64,000 nucleotides of DNA from Desulfarculales bacterium UBA696 (GTDB lineage: Bacteria; Desulfobacterota; Syntrophobacteria; Syntrophobacterales; Syntrophobacteraceae). A program made the position numbers and the translations under genes. Positions 25,526-34,231 of the stretch are shown here, in pieces; the first letter of the stretch is position 1; each line of letters begins with the position of its first letter. The notes beneath the pieces are model-generated. The model had not been told where the DNA came from and made no database searches. It saw only the letters and a list, made by a program, of their open reading frames with translations. The stretch spans positions 310,001-374,000 of the forward strand of contig DBMO01000072.1 in NCBI GenBank assembly GCA_002298995.1, written 5' to 3'.

Positions 25526-26536
25526 TTATTCGACGGACTGCCCCACCATAACAGCCAGATCGGCGGCACGGCTGGAATAGCCGTACTCGTTGTCGTACCA
25601 GCTGAATACCTTTACCATCCGGCCCGCCATTACACTGGTGAGCCTCGAGTCCAACTGAGAGGAATAGTATGAATGGTTGAAATCAACCGATACCAGTTCC
25701 TCGGTGACATAGCGGAGGATACCGTTGAGTGGGCCGTTGGCGGCTTCCTCGAATACCTTGTTCACTTCCTCTTTGGTTACATCGCGGCCCACACGTACAA
25801 CCAAATCGACCAGCGAAACATTCGGAGTGGGAACGCGGATGGAAAGACCGTCGAGCTTGCCCTTGAGTTCCGGAATGACCTCGGAAACGGCGCGAGCGGC
25901 GCCGGTCGTGGTCGGAATCATTGAAAGGGCGGCGGCCCTGGACCTGCGGCGGTCGTTGTGCAAGGAATCAAGAAGACGCTGGTCCATTGTATATGAATGG
26001 ATTGTGGTCATAAGCCCGTGTTCTACAATGAACCTGTCATTGAGAAGGGATGCTATCGGCGCAAGGCAATTGGTGGTACAGGACGCGTTCGAAATTACGT
26101 TGTGCGCGCGCGGATCGTATGTTCCGTCATTTACGCCGAGCACGAAAGTGGCGTCCATTCCCTTGCCCGGAGCCGAAACGATTACTTTACGGGCGCCCGC
26201 GGTAAGGTGCTTCTCCGCCCCGGCCCGGTCTGTAAATCTCCCCGTTGACTCGATGACAACCGCAATCTTGAGGTCGCGCCAAGGCATCTGGGCGGGGTCC
26301 GTGATCTTAAGACACTTGGTCGTTTTACCATCGACAGTCAGTTCCTCTTCGGTCCCCGATACTTCGTATGGCCAGACGCCGTGAACAGAGTCGTATTTTA
26401 GCAGGTAGGCGAGTTCCGAGGGCGGTCCAAGATCATTAATAGCAACGACATCTATTGGCAGCCCACGGTCTTTTATCACTTTAAAGATTGTGCGTCCGAT
26501 TCGTCCGAATCCGTTAATCGCAATGCGAATAGCCAT
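25526..26536 (-). CDS. gap: Glyceraldehyde-3-phosphate dehydrogenase, type I
   Basis: 336 residues from the ATG at 26536, which has AAAGGAGAAT in front; the open frame reaches 26599 but adds nothing conserved. It oxidises glyceraldehyde 3-phosphate with NAD and phosphate. The Rossmann start AINGFGRIGRTIF, the active-site cysteine in SNASCTTNCLAP (about residue 155), its partner histidine in TTIHSYT, and the C-terminal SWYDNEYGYSSR are all seen. First gene of the gap-pgk-tpiA-secG operon. The upstream AT-rich stretch probably holds the operon promoter. Confidence 0.97.
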   Translation of the reverse strand: MAIRIAINGFGRIGRTIFKVIKDRGLPIDVVAINDLGPPSELAYLLKYDSVHGVWPYEVSGTEEELTVDGKTTKCLKITDPAQMPWRDLKIAVVIESTGRFTDRAGAEKHLTAGARKVIVSAPGKGMDATFVLGVNDGTYDPRAHNVISNASCTTNCLAPIASLLNDRFIVEHGLMTTIHSYTMDQRLLDSLHNDRRRSRAAALSMIPTTTGAARAVSEVIPELKGKLDGLSIRVPTPNVSLVDLVVRVGRDVTKEEVNKVFEEAANGPLNGILRYVTEELVSVDFNHSYYSSQLDSRLTSVMAGRMVKVFSWYDNEYGYSSRAADLAVMVGQSVE

Positions 26537-26853
26537 TTTATTCTCCTTTAGTTTAAAAAATCGGGGAACCGCTCCCTCCAAACCCCCTGAAAGCGCCATG
26601 CTCCCGGAAACCCAACCTCTTATAATTTAAGTATATAGTTTCCAACGAAAAACAAAAATTTGCCATTGGGTCTAAATCGGTCTGTTTTGCCAGAATATGA
26701 AGCAATTAAGCAGAAAAGATGCCGTAAAGAGCATTTGCGCTCAAAACCGCAGTGCCGCTGCAAATACATTCTTGTACGATAAGTACAGGTGGTAGTGAAG
26801 AAAAGATCGGGAAGCACAGATCGATCAAGGCCCGATCAGAGTAATGACTCTTT
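26537..26853. other. AT-rich promoter region upstream of gap, no gene seen
   Basis: About 320 bases. The part nearest gap is rich in A and T (for example 26620-26660) and should contain the promoter of the glycolytic operon on the minus strand. A 65-codon minus-strand frame inside has no ribosome site and no family resemblance. Confidence 0.4.
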
Positions 26854-27660
26854 TCATTGTGCGCCTGGACGCTGAAAAAAGACTCTCGACCCTGTATTCA
26901 AGCCAAGTTTGGATGCGGCATTTCCCCGGCTTATCGCTATTTCGAAAAAACCGCTGCTCCCGATCAGAGCCACGGCGCTCCCCGGCGGTGCCACTCCATA
27001 GGTATCAATAATCGGCAACCCGTGGGCTTCTCCGGCCCTGACTCTCCATCTTGCCAGCGCAACTTGCCCACCAAGCGCATCGCCCGCAACGTTTGTTATT
27101 GCGTTTCCGAATCTGTCGATATGGATCACTTCACCCTCGATGCCTTCGCCGGTGATGAGGGGGGATGCCCACTCAGAAATAGCGGGCGTGCAGCTTGGAC
27201 CTAGACGCTCTAAAGAAAGGCCGGCTGCGAGATTGGCAGCAGCCGGAGCAAATATGTCACGGCCATGAAAGGTCGCTGAGATGGGCTTTCTTTGGAAATC
27301 GGCGTTTTCGATCGACCTTGCCTCAAGGACCGGCTCTTTTTGCAGGACAATCGAAAAGATGCCGTTGTCTGGCCCAACAAAAACTCCGGATGAAGTGCGG
27401 ACGGCAATCGCCCGGCGCTCTGTTCCAACACCCGGATCAACCACTGCAAGGTGGATGGTGCCCGGCGGGAAACAACTGTAACAAGAAAAAAGAACGAATG
27501 CCGCGGATCGTATATCCAGCGGGTCCATTTGATGCGAAATATCAACCAGTCGTGCACCCGGAAAGATACCCAGAATTATCCCCTTCATGGAAGCAACATA
27601 CCAGTCCCGCAGCCCGAAATCGCTTAGTAGCGTAATAATGCCCGCCACGACTGACTCCAC
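26854..27660 (-). CDS. S-adenosylmethionine hydroxide adenosyltransferase (DUF62 family)
   Basis: 268 residues. The family splits SAM with water (hydroxide) into adenosine and methionine, and is related to fluorinases and chlorinases. Seen are the N-terminal ITLLSDFGLRDWYVASMKG with the SAM-binding aspartate (about residue 14), HLAVVDPGVGTERR, FVGPDNGIFS and the C-terminal barrel with HIDRFGNAITN. The fluorinase insertion loop is not present. It is a single gene, divergent from the PAS regulator. The physiological reason for SAM hydrolysis is not settled for this family. Confidence 0.88.
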   Translation of the reverse strand: MESVVAGIITLLSDFGLRDWYVASMKGIILGIFPGARLVDISHQMDPLDIRSAAFVLFSCYSCFPPGTIHLAVVDPGVGTERRAIAVRTSSGVFVGPDNGIFSIVLQKEPVLEARSIENADFQRKPISATFHGRDIFAPAAANLAAGLSLERLGPSCTPAISEWASPLITGEGIEGEVIHIDRFGNAITNVAGDALGGQVALARWRVRAGEAHGLPIIDTYGVAPPGSAVALIGSSGFFEIAISRGNAASKLGLNTGSRVFFQRPGAQ

Positions 27661-27785
27661 TTTGATTAGGTTAGCTTCTATTTGAGCGTATCCGTAAGCC
27701 CTAATAAAACGGCACAGCCGGTATCAGACTGAATCGCAATGAAACTCTTTTTCTGATTGACTTGGGCTGTTTATGGTATTATTTC

Positions 27786-27810
27786 GGGTGTGTCTAATTG
27801 AAACACGCCC
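27786..27810. promoter_or_regulatory. Inverted repeat upstream of the PAS-AAA+-Fis gene
   Basis: GGGTGTGT (27786-27793) pairs with ACACGCCC (27803-27810) with one G-T wobble around a 9-base centre. It lies 68 bases before the start of the regulator and just downstream of TTGACT and TATTAT-like elements (27755-27785). It could be an autoregulatory operator or a leader hairpin. Confidence 0.4.
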
Positions 27811-27877
27811 AGAAGCGCTTTTTGGCTGAAGCCTTTCGGATACCCGGAGCAGTTAACACCCAGCGGACACACCAAAT

Positions 27878-29269
27878 ATGAAAAACCTGCCCGTAGATGT
27901 TTATGCCGCCCTGGACGAGGTCCCACTGGGAATCAGTATTCTTGGTAAGGATCGCAAGATACTTTTCATCAATCGCGCACTCGAAGCGATGAGCGGGTTT
28001 TCGCGCGGCGAGAGCGAAGGACTTCCCTGCTCAAGTGTGCTACGGTTCAGCAACTGCATCGAGAACTGTCCCCTGGGAGGCGTCGCCGAACGTGAAAAAA
28101 AAGCTCTCGAAGGGGACATAATAACCCAGGATCATCAAAAAATCCCGGTTTTGGTCACCTTTGCTCCTCTCATAAATGGACGGGGAAGGATTACCGGCTA
28201 CATAGAAACAGTTGAAGATCTGCGCAAGAGGCGCATGGTTGATCCTATCAGGATTCACCCCTTCAGCTTCGGAGATATAATCGGCCGAAGTCCGCAAATG
28301 GAAAAGATCTTCAAGTTCCTGCCCGCGATAGCTCAATCCGACTCTCCAGTGCTTATTACCGGACAAATCGGGACGGGCAAGGATCTGCTGGCCTCCGCCA
28401 TACACTATGCATCGTCGCGTTCTAAAAATCCATTCGTTATATTCCGATGCGGCGCTCTTCCCGACATCCTGATCGAGTCGGAGCTTTTCGGGCATGAGAA
28501 GGGTGCTTTCCCCGGAGCAACCGAGAATAAGCCCGGGAAATTCCGTTTCGCGCAAAACGGGACTCTATTTATTGCGGAGGTGGGCGATCTGCCGCCCTCG
28601 CTCCAGCTAAAGCTTTTAACCTATCTCGATGAGAAGACGATCTATCCGCTGGGCGGCACCAGGAACTTTTCCGCCGATGTGCGCGTAATTGCCGCGACCA
28701 GCTTGAACCTCGAGCAGATAGCACGCGGAGGCCATTTCCGAAAAGAGCTTTTCTTCCGGCTGAACGCGGTCAGCCTTCACCTGCCGCCCTTAAAAGACAG
28801 GGACGGCGATATCAGGCTGCTCCTCGAACACTTTATGCGCTCCCATGCCTCGGCGCAGAAAAAGACGCTGCTCGGATTTTCCTCGGAGTGCCTAAAGGTC
28901 CTCGAAGAATACACTTATCCCGGCAATGTCCTGGAGTTGAAGCACATAGCGGAGTACGCCGTCAATATTTGCAGGGATGAGATTATAGGCCTGAGGGACC
29001 TTCCTGCATATCTTACCGAACACTTCGAAGATCTTGTTGCGCCCATTGCGGGCCCTTCAGCGTCGCCGGTCGAAACAAGCGTCGAAGATGGGATGGACTG
29101 GTCGGCGGTTGAGCGAAAAATGATAACCAATGCCCTAATCAAGGCCAAAGGCCGGCGAAGCAGGGCTGCTCAGCTGCTCGGCTGGGGCAGGAGTACCCTT
29201 TGGAGAAAAATGAAACACTACGGCCTTGCGGCACCGGGCGATGAAGGACTAAGGGAGATCGGGCAATGA
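27878..29269 (+). CDS. PAS-AAA+-Fis transcription regulator with degenerate AAA+ motifs
   Basis: 463 residues. A PAS domain (about 8-118) with the cysteine pair SNCIENCPLGG precedes an NtrC-type AAA+ domain (about 128-355) and a Fis-type helix-turn-helix (about 415-458, KAKGRRSRAAQLLGWGRSTL). Two key motifs are changed. The sigma-54 contact loop reads GAFPGA (209-214) in place of GAFTGA, and Walker B reads LFIAE, with A233 where the Mg-binding aspartate belongs. Walker A (GQIGTGKD) is kept. Proteins with such changes usually cannot open sigma-54 promoters; some relatives act with sigma-70. Its stop overlaps the NifX-like gene by 4 bases, so both are co-translated. Confidence 0.87.
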   Translation: MKNLPVDVYAALDEVPLGISILGKDRKILFINRALEAMSGFSRGESEGLPCSSVLRFSNCIENCPLGGVAEREKKALEGDIITQDHQKIPVLVTFAPLINGRGRITGYIETVEDLRKRRMVDPIRIHPFSFGDIIGRSPQMEKIFKFLPAIAQSDSPVLITGQIGTGKDLLASAIHYASSRSKNPFVIFRCGALPDILIESELFGHEKGAFPGATENKPGKFRFAQNGTLFIAEVGDLPPSLQLKLLTYLDEKTIYPLGGTRNFSADVRVIAATSLNLEQIARGGHFRKELFFRLNAVSLHLPPLKDRDGDIRLLLEHFMRSHASAQKKTLLGFSSECLKVLEEYTYPGNVLELKHIAEYAVNICRDEIIGLRDLPAYLTEHFEDLVAPIAGPSASPVETSVEDGMDWSAVERKMITNALIKAKGRRSRAAQLLGWGRSTLWRKMKHYGLAAPGDEGLREIGQ

Positions 29270-29607
29270 AAAAGGTCCTTCTTGCACTCTACGGCAATGA
29301 TATCGCCCCGCGATTCGACCTCGCCCCGGAGGTCCAGATTGTGACTTTTGATCGCGAAGGCGGCGAGGAAGTGAAAACGATCGTTTTGCCAAGGGCTTCA
29401 GCTGAAACGCTGTGCCAGATCGCTATCGCGGAAAACATCGAAGCGGTAATATGCGGCGGGATTGAAGAGGAATACCTGCAATACCTCAGATGGAAGAAGA
29501 TCGAGGTAATTCATTCCGTAATAGGTCCGGCTGAGGCCGCGCTGCCGCGCTTTCGCCTTGGCGGTCTCAAGCCGGGGGATATTCTTGTTGAAAGAAGGAA
29601 GCAGTAA
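29266..29607 (+). CDS. NifX/NifB-like (dinitrogenase FeMo-cofactor family) domain protein
   Basis: 113 residues, a single NifX-type fold. The family binds Mo-Fe or other metal-sulfur clusters or precursors (NifX, NafY, the NifB tail, orange-protein ORP). Seen are the opening KKVLLALYGNDIAPRFDLA, the central VICGGIEEEYLQYLRWKKIEVI and the closing LKPGDIL. Cysteines are few: one in ETLCQIA and one in VICGG. The start overlaps the upstream regulator by 4 bases (ATGA). The pairing suggests the small protein may sense or deliver a cofactor to the regulator, by loose analogy with ORP loci, where NifX-like proteins sit beside NtrC-type activators. This is inference. Confidence 0.8.
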   Translation: MKKVLLALYGNDIAPRFDLAPEVQIVTFDREGGEEVKTIVLPRASAETLCQIAIAENIEAVICGGIEEEYLQYLRWKKIEVIHSVIGPAEAALPRFRLGGLKPGDILVERRKQ

Positions 29608-29653
29608 AGCGGAACATGGTGGGGCAATCCACTTGCTCGACACCGTTATCCCT

Positions 29654-30055
29654 TTATTCCTTGCCCGGACGATGTTCGCTCTGAGCTTTCTTTTTTTTGG
29701 CTTCGTGGATCGTTTCCACCAGCTGTTCGATATCGCACGGCTTCATGAGATAATCGAAAGCCCCCAGCTTCATTCCCTGAATTCCGTTTTCCACCGTCGC
29801 ATGGCCGGTCAGCATGATTACCTCAATCGTGGGATATGCTTTCTTGATTTCCCTGAGCGTCTCGATCCCGTCCAGACCTGGCATTTTGACGTCCAGAATG
29901 ACCACATCGACCGCTGCGCCGCCATCGAGCTTTTCGAGGGCTTCATAGCCGCTGTTAGCGGTAATCACGTGAAGGTTTCTTTTGCTGAGGCGCTTAGTGA
30001 CGGTATTAACAAAAGCTACTTCGTCATCCACAAGCATCACGGCAGTCCGCGTCAT
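29654..30055 (-). CDS. Single-domain response regulator (receiver only)
   Basis: 133 residues from the ATG at 30055, with AAAGGA 6 bases before it. Only a receiver domain is present: acidic pocket DDE (about residue 11), phospho-aspartate in VVILDVKMPGLDG (about 55), threonine in MLTGHA and lysine in YLMKPCD. A short basic tail follows, with no output domain. It lies 68 bases after the histidine kinase gene on the same strand, so it is the likely partner. It must act by protein contact, for example on another kinase or a flagellar or enzyme target. Confidence 0.9.
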   Translation of the reverse strand: MTRTAVMLVDDEVAFVNTVTKRLSKRNLHVITANSGYEALEKLDGGAAVDVVILDVKMPGLDGIETLREIKKAYPTIEVIMLTGHATVENGIQGMKLGAFDYLMKPCDIEQLVETIHEAKKKKAQSEHRPGKE

Positions 30056-30123
30056 TGAGGGTCCTTTCGAGTCTTCGAGAATCGGGTCAGAGGAGAGTTC
30101 CGCGAGCATACAGGCGTTGAATT

Positions 30124-31881
30124 CTATGTGCCCGACTCGCACGCTCCGCGATTGATGGGGAGCCGAATATGAAAAGTCGTTCCAACCCCGATAGTGCTGT
30201 TAATGGTTATTTCTCCGCCCATTTTCTTCACAATACCATAACAGATCGATAATCCCAGCCCTGTTCCCTTGCCGACCGGTTTAGTGGTGAAAAAGGGATT
30301 GAAAACGCGTGGAAGTACCTCTTCCGGGATCCCGGGACCGGTGTCGGTAACGTCAACAATTGCCGTGTCGCCGATTACCCCGGTCGTAATTTCGATTGCG
30401 CCCCAGTCCTGACCGATGGCGTCAATTGCATTATTTATGAGGTTAAGGACTACCTGTTGGACTTCAGTGGGCGATGCCAAAATATCCGGCAGATCCGTTG
30501 AGAGCCGCTTCACGATTTTTACGTTGCCGAGCCGCGAGCGCTGCTCAAGGATACCGACAATTTCATTGATCAGATCATTCAACTTCACCTTGCTTACAGT
30601 GGATTCAGTGCCGCGCGCAAAGCTCAGCAGTTTTTGGTTTATTTCCTTGCACCGCTGCGCCTGGGTCTTGATCTGGTTGAGTGATGCCTTGAACTCGTCT
30701 AGATTCTGGCTCTGGCCAAGGTCCTCCTCATCCAGCAGATCGTCCATCCAGCCCGCCTCTTCAACAATGATTGCAACCGGATTGTTTATCTCGTGCGCCA
30801 CCCCAGCTGCAAGTTCGCCCACCGAGGCCAGCCGGCCGGCTTCGATCACGCGCTGATTCATCTGCTCCTTTTCCCGATTGGCCTTCTCGATCCGCCTCAC
30901 CATTCTTCTCGATAGCGCAAACGCCATTACCACGATCGAGATCCCTCCCAACAGCGCTATCAGCACCGCGGGTTTCCGTGCTCTGTAGAGGTCCGCGAAT
31001 GCATCTGTTTCCTCTTGCATGTAGACCAGGACCCATTCACTGTTCTTTACCGGAACCATGATATAGATAACGTCCCTGTCCTTGTAATAAACCCTGCCAA
31101 TTGAGACATCCTTGTTTCCATCGCAGCAATTCGATGGCGAGGACATGACAGTCAGAAGCTGGCCCAACGCACCATTAAATTGCAGGCCTTCATGGCTTCT
31201 CGACAGCAGACCGGAGAAGAAATCGCGGTCCGGATGGGAAGAGTTGAGCGGCCTTGTTTGGAGTTGGCCCCTATTGTCTATGATATACGCCGATCCCGAG
31301 TGGCCTATTCTGATGCCCTCGACAATCGAATTAAACTCCTCGAAATCCATGGTGGCCCGCAATATATATTCTCTATCATCCCATTTGCGGTTGGCGGTGA
31401 TTATAAAATGAGGCCGGCTACTGAAGCCGTGGAATACATCGCTTATGAAAAAAGGCCTCTCTCTTGCAATTTTGAACCAATCGTCCCGGGAGTAATCGAC
31501 CGGGGCGAGCTTGAAAGGGCCCGCATAAGCGATCTGAATTCCCCGGTCGTCGACAAGCCCTATGTCAATGAAGGCACCGCTGTAGGAGCTTTGCAAAACA
31601 GCAAGTTGGCGGCTCAGGAATTCCTTGTCGGTCATCTGGTCCGGGGTGAAGGAATTTGCCAGCACCTGAACCGAGGAAAGCTTGTCATTTAGAAAAATAT
31701 CGATATTCTGCCGATGTTTTTCCACCATTTCAAGTAGGTGGGCGACAACCTGGTAGCGGTAGGAAGTTTCAAAGCGGTATCCGATGATAGCGGTTACCAT
31801 TACCAGCGGGGCAAAGGAAACAAGGATGACGATGAGAACCATCGTTCTTGCAAGCGACCTGTAGTAGTGTCTGCTTTCCAT
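30124..31881 (-). CDS. Membrane sensor histidine kinase with extracytoplasmic Cache domain
   Basis: 585 residues. TM1 (about 13-33, VLIVILVSFAPLVMVTAIIG) and TM2 (about 298-318, AVLIALLGGISIVVMAFAL) flank a roughly 260-residue periplasmic dCache-like domain (DDRGIQIAYAGPF, YSRDDWFK). A coiled linker leads to the HisKA site LAAGVAHEINNP with its phospho-acceptor histidine (about 364) and an ATPase domain with NLINNAIDA, DTGPGIP and GTGLGLS. This is the DctB/ZraS-like architecture that senses small organic acids or amino acids outside the membrane. Its gene is divergent from livHMGF and upstream of the receiver gene, so control of the transporter is an attractive but unproven idea. Confidence 0.92.
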   Translation of the reverse strand: MESRHYYRSLARTMVLIVILVSFAPLVMVTAIIGYRFETSYRYQVVAHLLEMVEKHRQNIDIFLNDKLSSVQVLANSFTPDQMTDKEFLSRQLAVLQSSYSGAFIDIGLVDDRGIQIAYAGPFKLAPVDYSRDDWFKIARERPFFISDVFHGFSSRPHFIITANRKWDDREYILRATMDFEEFNSIVEGIRIGHSGSAYIIDNRGQLQTRPLNSSHPDRDFFSGLLSRSHEGLQFNGALGQLLTVMSSPSNCCDGNKDVSIGRVYYKDRDVIYIMVPVKNSEWVLVYMQEETDAFADLYRARKPAVLIALLGGISIVVMAFALSRRMVRRIEKANREKEQMNQRVIEAGRLASVGELAAGVAHEINNPVAIIVEEAGWMDDLLDEEDLGQSQNLDEFKASLNQIKTQAQRCKEINQKLLSFARGTESTVSKVKLNDLINEIVGILEQRSRLGNVKIVKRLSTDLPDILASPTEVQQVVLNLINNAIDAIGQDWGAIEITTGVIGDTAIVDVTDTGPGIPEEVLPRVFNPFFTTKPVGKGTGLGLSICYGIVKKMGGEITINSTIGVGTTFHIRLPINRGACESGT

Positions 31882-32253
31882 GTTCCCTCTCTAAATCCAA
31901 CGGGCTTCAACCGGCGGAGAACCGGGGGGATCGGGCCCCTTATGATATCCGGCTTTTGCCAACAGTTCCATCTCACCATCAATCTTTATGGAAGTCAATT
32001 TTTCCTCGTTGGATCGTTAAGTATTAGTCAAGGAATTTAGGGATTGGCGGGATGTGTTGATGGTTTTGGGGAATGTGCGCCGACAGATTCCGCGGCATTT
32101 GACTATATGATAAAAGCATGCGATTTATCACTACTGGCTTGACGAGTAACAAAGGGCCCATGCTGGGAGCGCCTGGGCGCGTAACCTGTCTGCGATTGTC
32201 ATGTAGCTCTCTTTTAAAGTCCGGGGACTTGAGTCCACCATGAATAGTCCGGA
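31882..32253. other. Divergent control region between the kinase and livH
   Basis: About 370 bases without a normal gene. TTGACT at 32099-32104 could be a -35 for livH, but the -10 is weak. A five-codon ORF (ATG at 32240, TGA at 32255-32257) ends over the livH ATG in an ATGA junction. No binding-protein gene is found here, although livK is often next to livH. Confidence 0.4.
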
Positions 32254-33138
32254 ATGACTACTACTATCTTCCTCCAGCAACTCGTAAACGGCATCTCGGT
32301 CGGCAGCCTCTATGCGCTCGTTGCCATCGGCTATACGATGGTTTACGGGATTTTGCGGCTTATCAACTTCGCCCATGGGGACCTGCTGATGGTTGCCGCA
32401 TACGCCGCCATCTTTGGAATAGGTATTTTCAGCAATCCCTGGATTGCTTTTCCGCTTGCCATTCTTATCACCGGGTGCATCGGAGTACTTCTGGACCGGG
32501 CCGCCTACAGACCTCTTCGCAACGCTCCGCGCATTTCACTTCTTATCTCGGCAATCGGTGCCTCGTTTCTGCTCGAAAATCTCTTTCTGGTTATATTTGG
32601 GGGCGTTCCCAGGCCATTTCCGAGACCGGACTTTTTTGCGCGAGTAATCGAAATCGGCGGCCTTCGAATACAGGTACTGACGATTTACGCCCCGCTTATA
32701 ACCATCCTGCTTGTCCTGGGACTTCTCTACATCGTGTACTGGACAAAGGCCGGCAAGGCGATGCGGGCTGCCTCCCGCGATTTTGAAACAACTCGCCTGA
32801 TGGGCATCAACCTTGACAGAATCATAGCTCTGACTTTCCTGCTTGGATCGTGCCTGGCCGCCGCGGGCGGGATTATGTGGGCTATGAAATACCCTCAGGT
32901 AAATCCCTTCATGGGAATATTCCCCGGTATAAAAGCCTTTATTGCGGCCGTGCTCGGCGGCATTGGCAACATCACCGGAGCGGTGATCGGAGGGTTTCTC
33001 CTGGGTTTGGGGGAAATCATGATAGTGGCGCTGATGCCGGAGCTTGCCCAGTACCGCGATGCGCTGGCATTTGTAATACTTATTCTCGTACTTCTTTTCA
33101 GGCCGACCGGGATAATGGGGGAAACCACCGTTGAGTGA
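32254..33138 (+). CDS. livH: Branched-chain amino acid ABC transporter permease LivH
   Basis: 294 residues with about eight hydrophobic segments. Family motifs are LVNGISVGSLYALVAIGYTMVYGILRLINFAHGDL at the start (described here by parts: SVGSLYAL, NFAHGD) and the EAA-like loop RAASRDFETTRLMGINLDRI, where the ATPases dock. It is one of the two channel subunits of a LIV/HAAT importer for branched-chain amino acids or similar compounds such as urea or aromatic acids. Order H-M-G-F with overlaps shows one operon. The substrate-binding protein is not encoded here. Confidence 0.93.
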   Translation: MTTTIFLQQLVNGISVGSLYALVAIGYTMVYGILRLINFAHGDLLMVAAYAAIFGIGIFSNPWIAFPLAILITGCIGVLLDRAAYRPLRNAPRISLLISAIGASFLLENLFLVIFGGVPRPFPRPDFFARVIEIGGLRIQVLTIYAPLITILLVLGLLYIVYWTKAGKAMRAASRDFETTRLMGINLDRIIALTFLLGSCLAAAGGIMWAMKYPQVNPFMGIFPGIKAFIAAVLGGIGNITGAVIGGFLLGLGEIMIVALMPELAQYRDALAFVILILVLLFRPTGIMGETTVE

Positions 33139-34231
33139 TTTTCGGGGGCCCGCGGGTGCAGCACAAATACAAGGGAACTTGACCGACCGGCAGAAAACGA
33201 TGCTGAATGCGGCGGCGCTCCTGTGTGTCCTTGGAATACTCGCCCTGTTCAATCAGTACGGGTCCGAATATCATGTCCGCATTCTGAACAATATGGCGAT
33301 TTTCGTAACTCTTGCCGTCAGCTACAACCTTGTAAACGGCGTTTGCGGCATACTGCACCTGGGGCCCAATGCATTTGTAGCGATCGGGGCATACACCTCG
33401 GCGCTCCTCACCATGAGCCCCGCGGAAAAACAGCTCAACTTCATCATAAACCAACTCATTTGGCCGCTCAGTGTGGTGCAGGCGCCCTTTGCGCTCTCGT
33501 TGGTCGCCGCCGGCGTCATGGCGGCACTTTTCGCTTTCATGATAAGTTTCCCTGTCTTCAGGGTCAGGGGCGATTACCTGGCAATTGTTACCTTCGGGTT
33601 CGGCGAAGTCGTACGCGTTCTCTGCAATGCAGCTCAGAGCCTTACCAACGGGCCGCTCGGCCTGAAGAATCTTGAGCCCTATACAAACCTTTGGTGGTCG
33701 TGGGGCATCGCTATCCTGACCATCGTGTCGATAACGAAGCTCATCAACAGCAGCTACGGCAGGGCAATGAAGGCAATACGCGAAGATGAGACCGCGGCGC
33801 GCGCAATGGGAATCGATCCTTTTCGGCCACTTCTGCTTGCGTTTCTAATCAGCGCATTTTTTTCGGGAATAGCCGGAGGATTGCTCGTCCATCTCATAAC
33901 CACCGTTTCGCCCACGCTCTTTATATTTACGCTGACCTTCAATCTTCTTATCATCATCGTTGTCGGAGGGCTTGGAAGCACGACGGGGGCGGTCGTGGGG
34001 GCGATGCTCTTTGCCTGGGGCGGAGAGGCCCTGAGGATAGTCGAAAATCCCGTTGATCTTGGCATCATCGTCATACCCGGTATTCCAGGTATGCGCATGG
34101 TCGTCTTCAGCCTCATCCTGATGCTGGTGATAATTTTTGCCGGTCACGGGATATTTGGCCGCAGGGAATTCAATTGGGAACAGCTGGCCCGATTTCTATC
34201 GAGGGGTGGAAAGAGGGTGGGCTCGCCATGA
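33131..34231 (+). CDS. livM: Branched-chain amino acid ABC transporter permease LivM
   Basis: 366 residues from a TTG at 33131 that overlaps the livH end by 8 bases; an ATG at 33200 is a possible later start. About nine or ten hydrophobic segments are seen, with the family motif SYNLVNGVCGILHLGPNAFVAIG in the first third (parts: GVCGILHLG) and the ATPase-docking loop AIREDETAARAMGID. It is the second channel subunit. The stop overlaps livG by 4 bases. Substrate as for LivH: an amino acid or small carboxylate, to be set by a binding protein encoded elsewhere. Confidence 0.92.
   Translation: MSDFRGPAGAAQIQGNLTDRQKTMLNAAALLCVLGILALFNQYGSEYHVRILNNMAIFVTLAVSYNLVNGVCGILHLGPNAFVAIGAYTSALLTMSPAEKQLNFIINQLIWPLSVVQAPFALSLVAAGVMAALFAFMISFPVFRVRGDYLAIVTFGFGEVVRVLCNAAQSLTNGPLGLKNLEPYTNLWWSWGIAILTIVSITKLINSSYGRAMKAIREDETAARAMGIDPFRPLLLAFLISAFFSGIAGGLLVHLITTVSPTLFIFTLTFNLLIIIVVGGLGSTTGAVVGAMLFAWGGEALRIVENPVDLGIIVIPGIPGMRMVVFSLILMLVIIFAGHGIFGRREFNWEQLARFLSRGGKRVGSP

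Noticed and set aside
26620..26817. 65-codon minus-strand frame upstream of gap
   Set aside because: AT-rich promoter DNA with no ribosome site; composition is not protein-like.
32536..33252. 238-codon minus-strand frame opposite livH/livM
   Set aside because: Its composition is odd (many H, R, G) and it mirrors two clear transporter genes.
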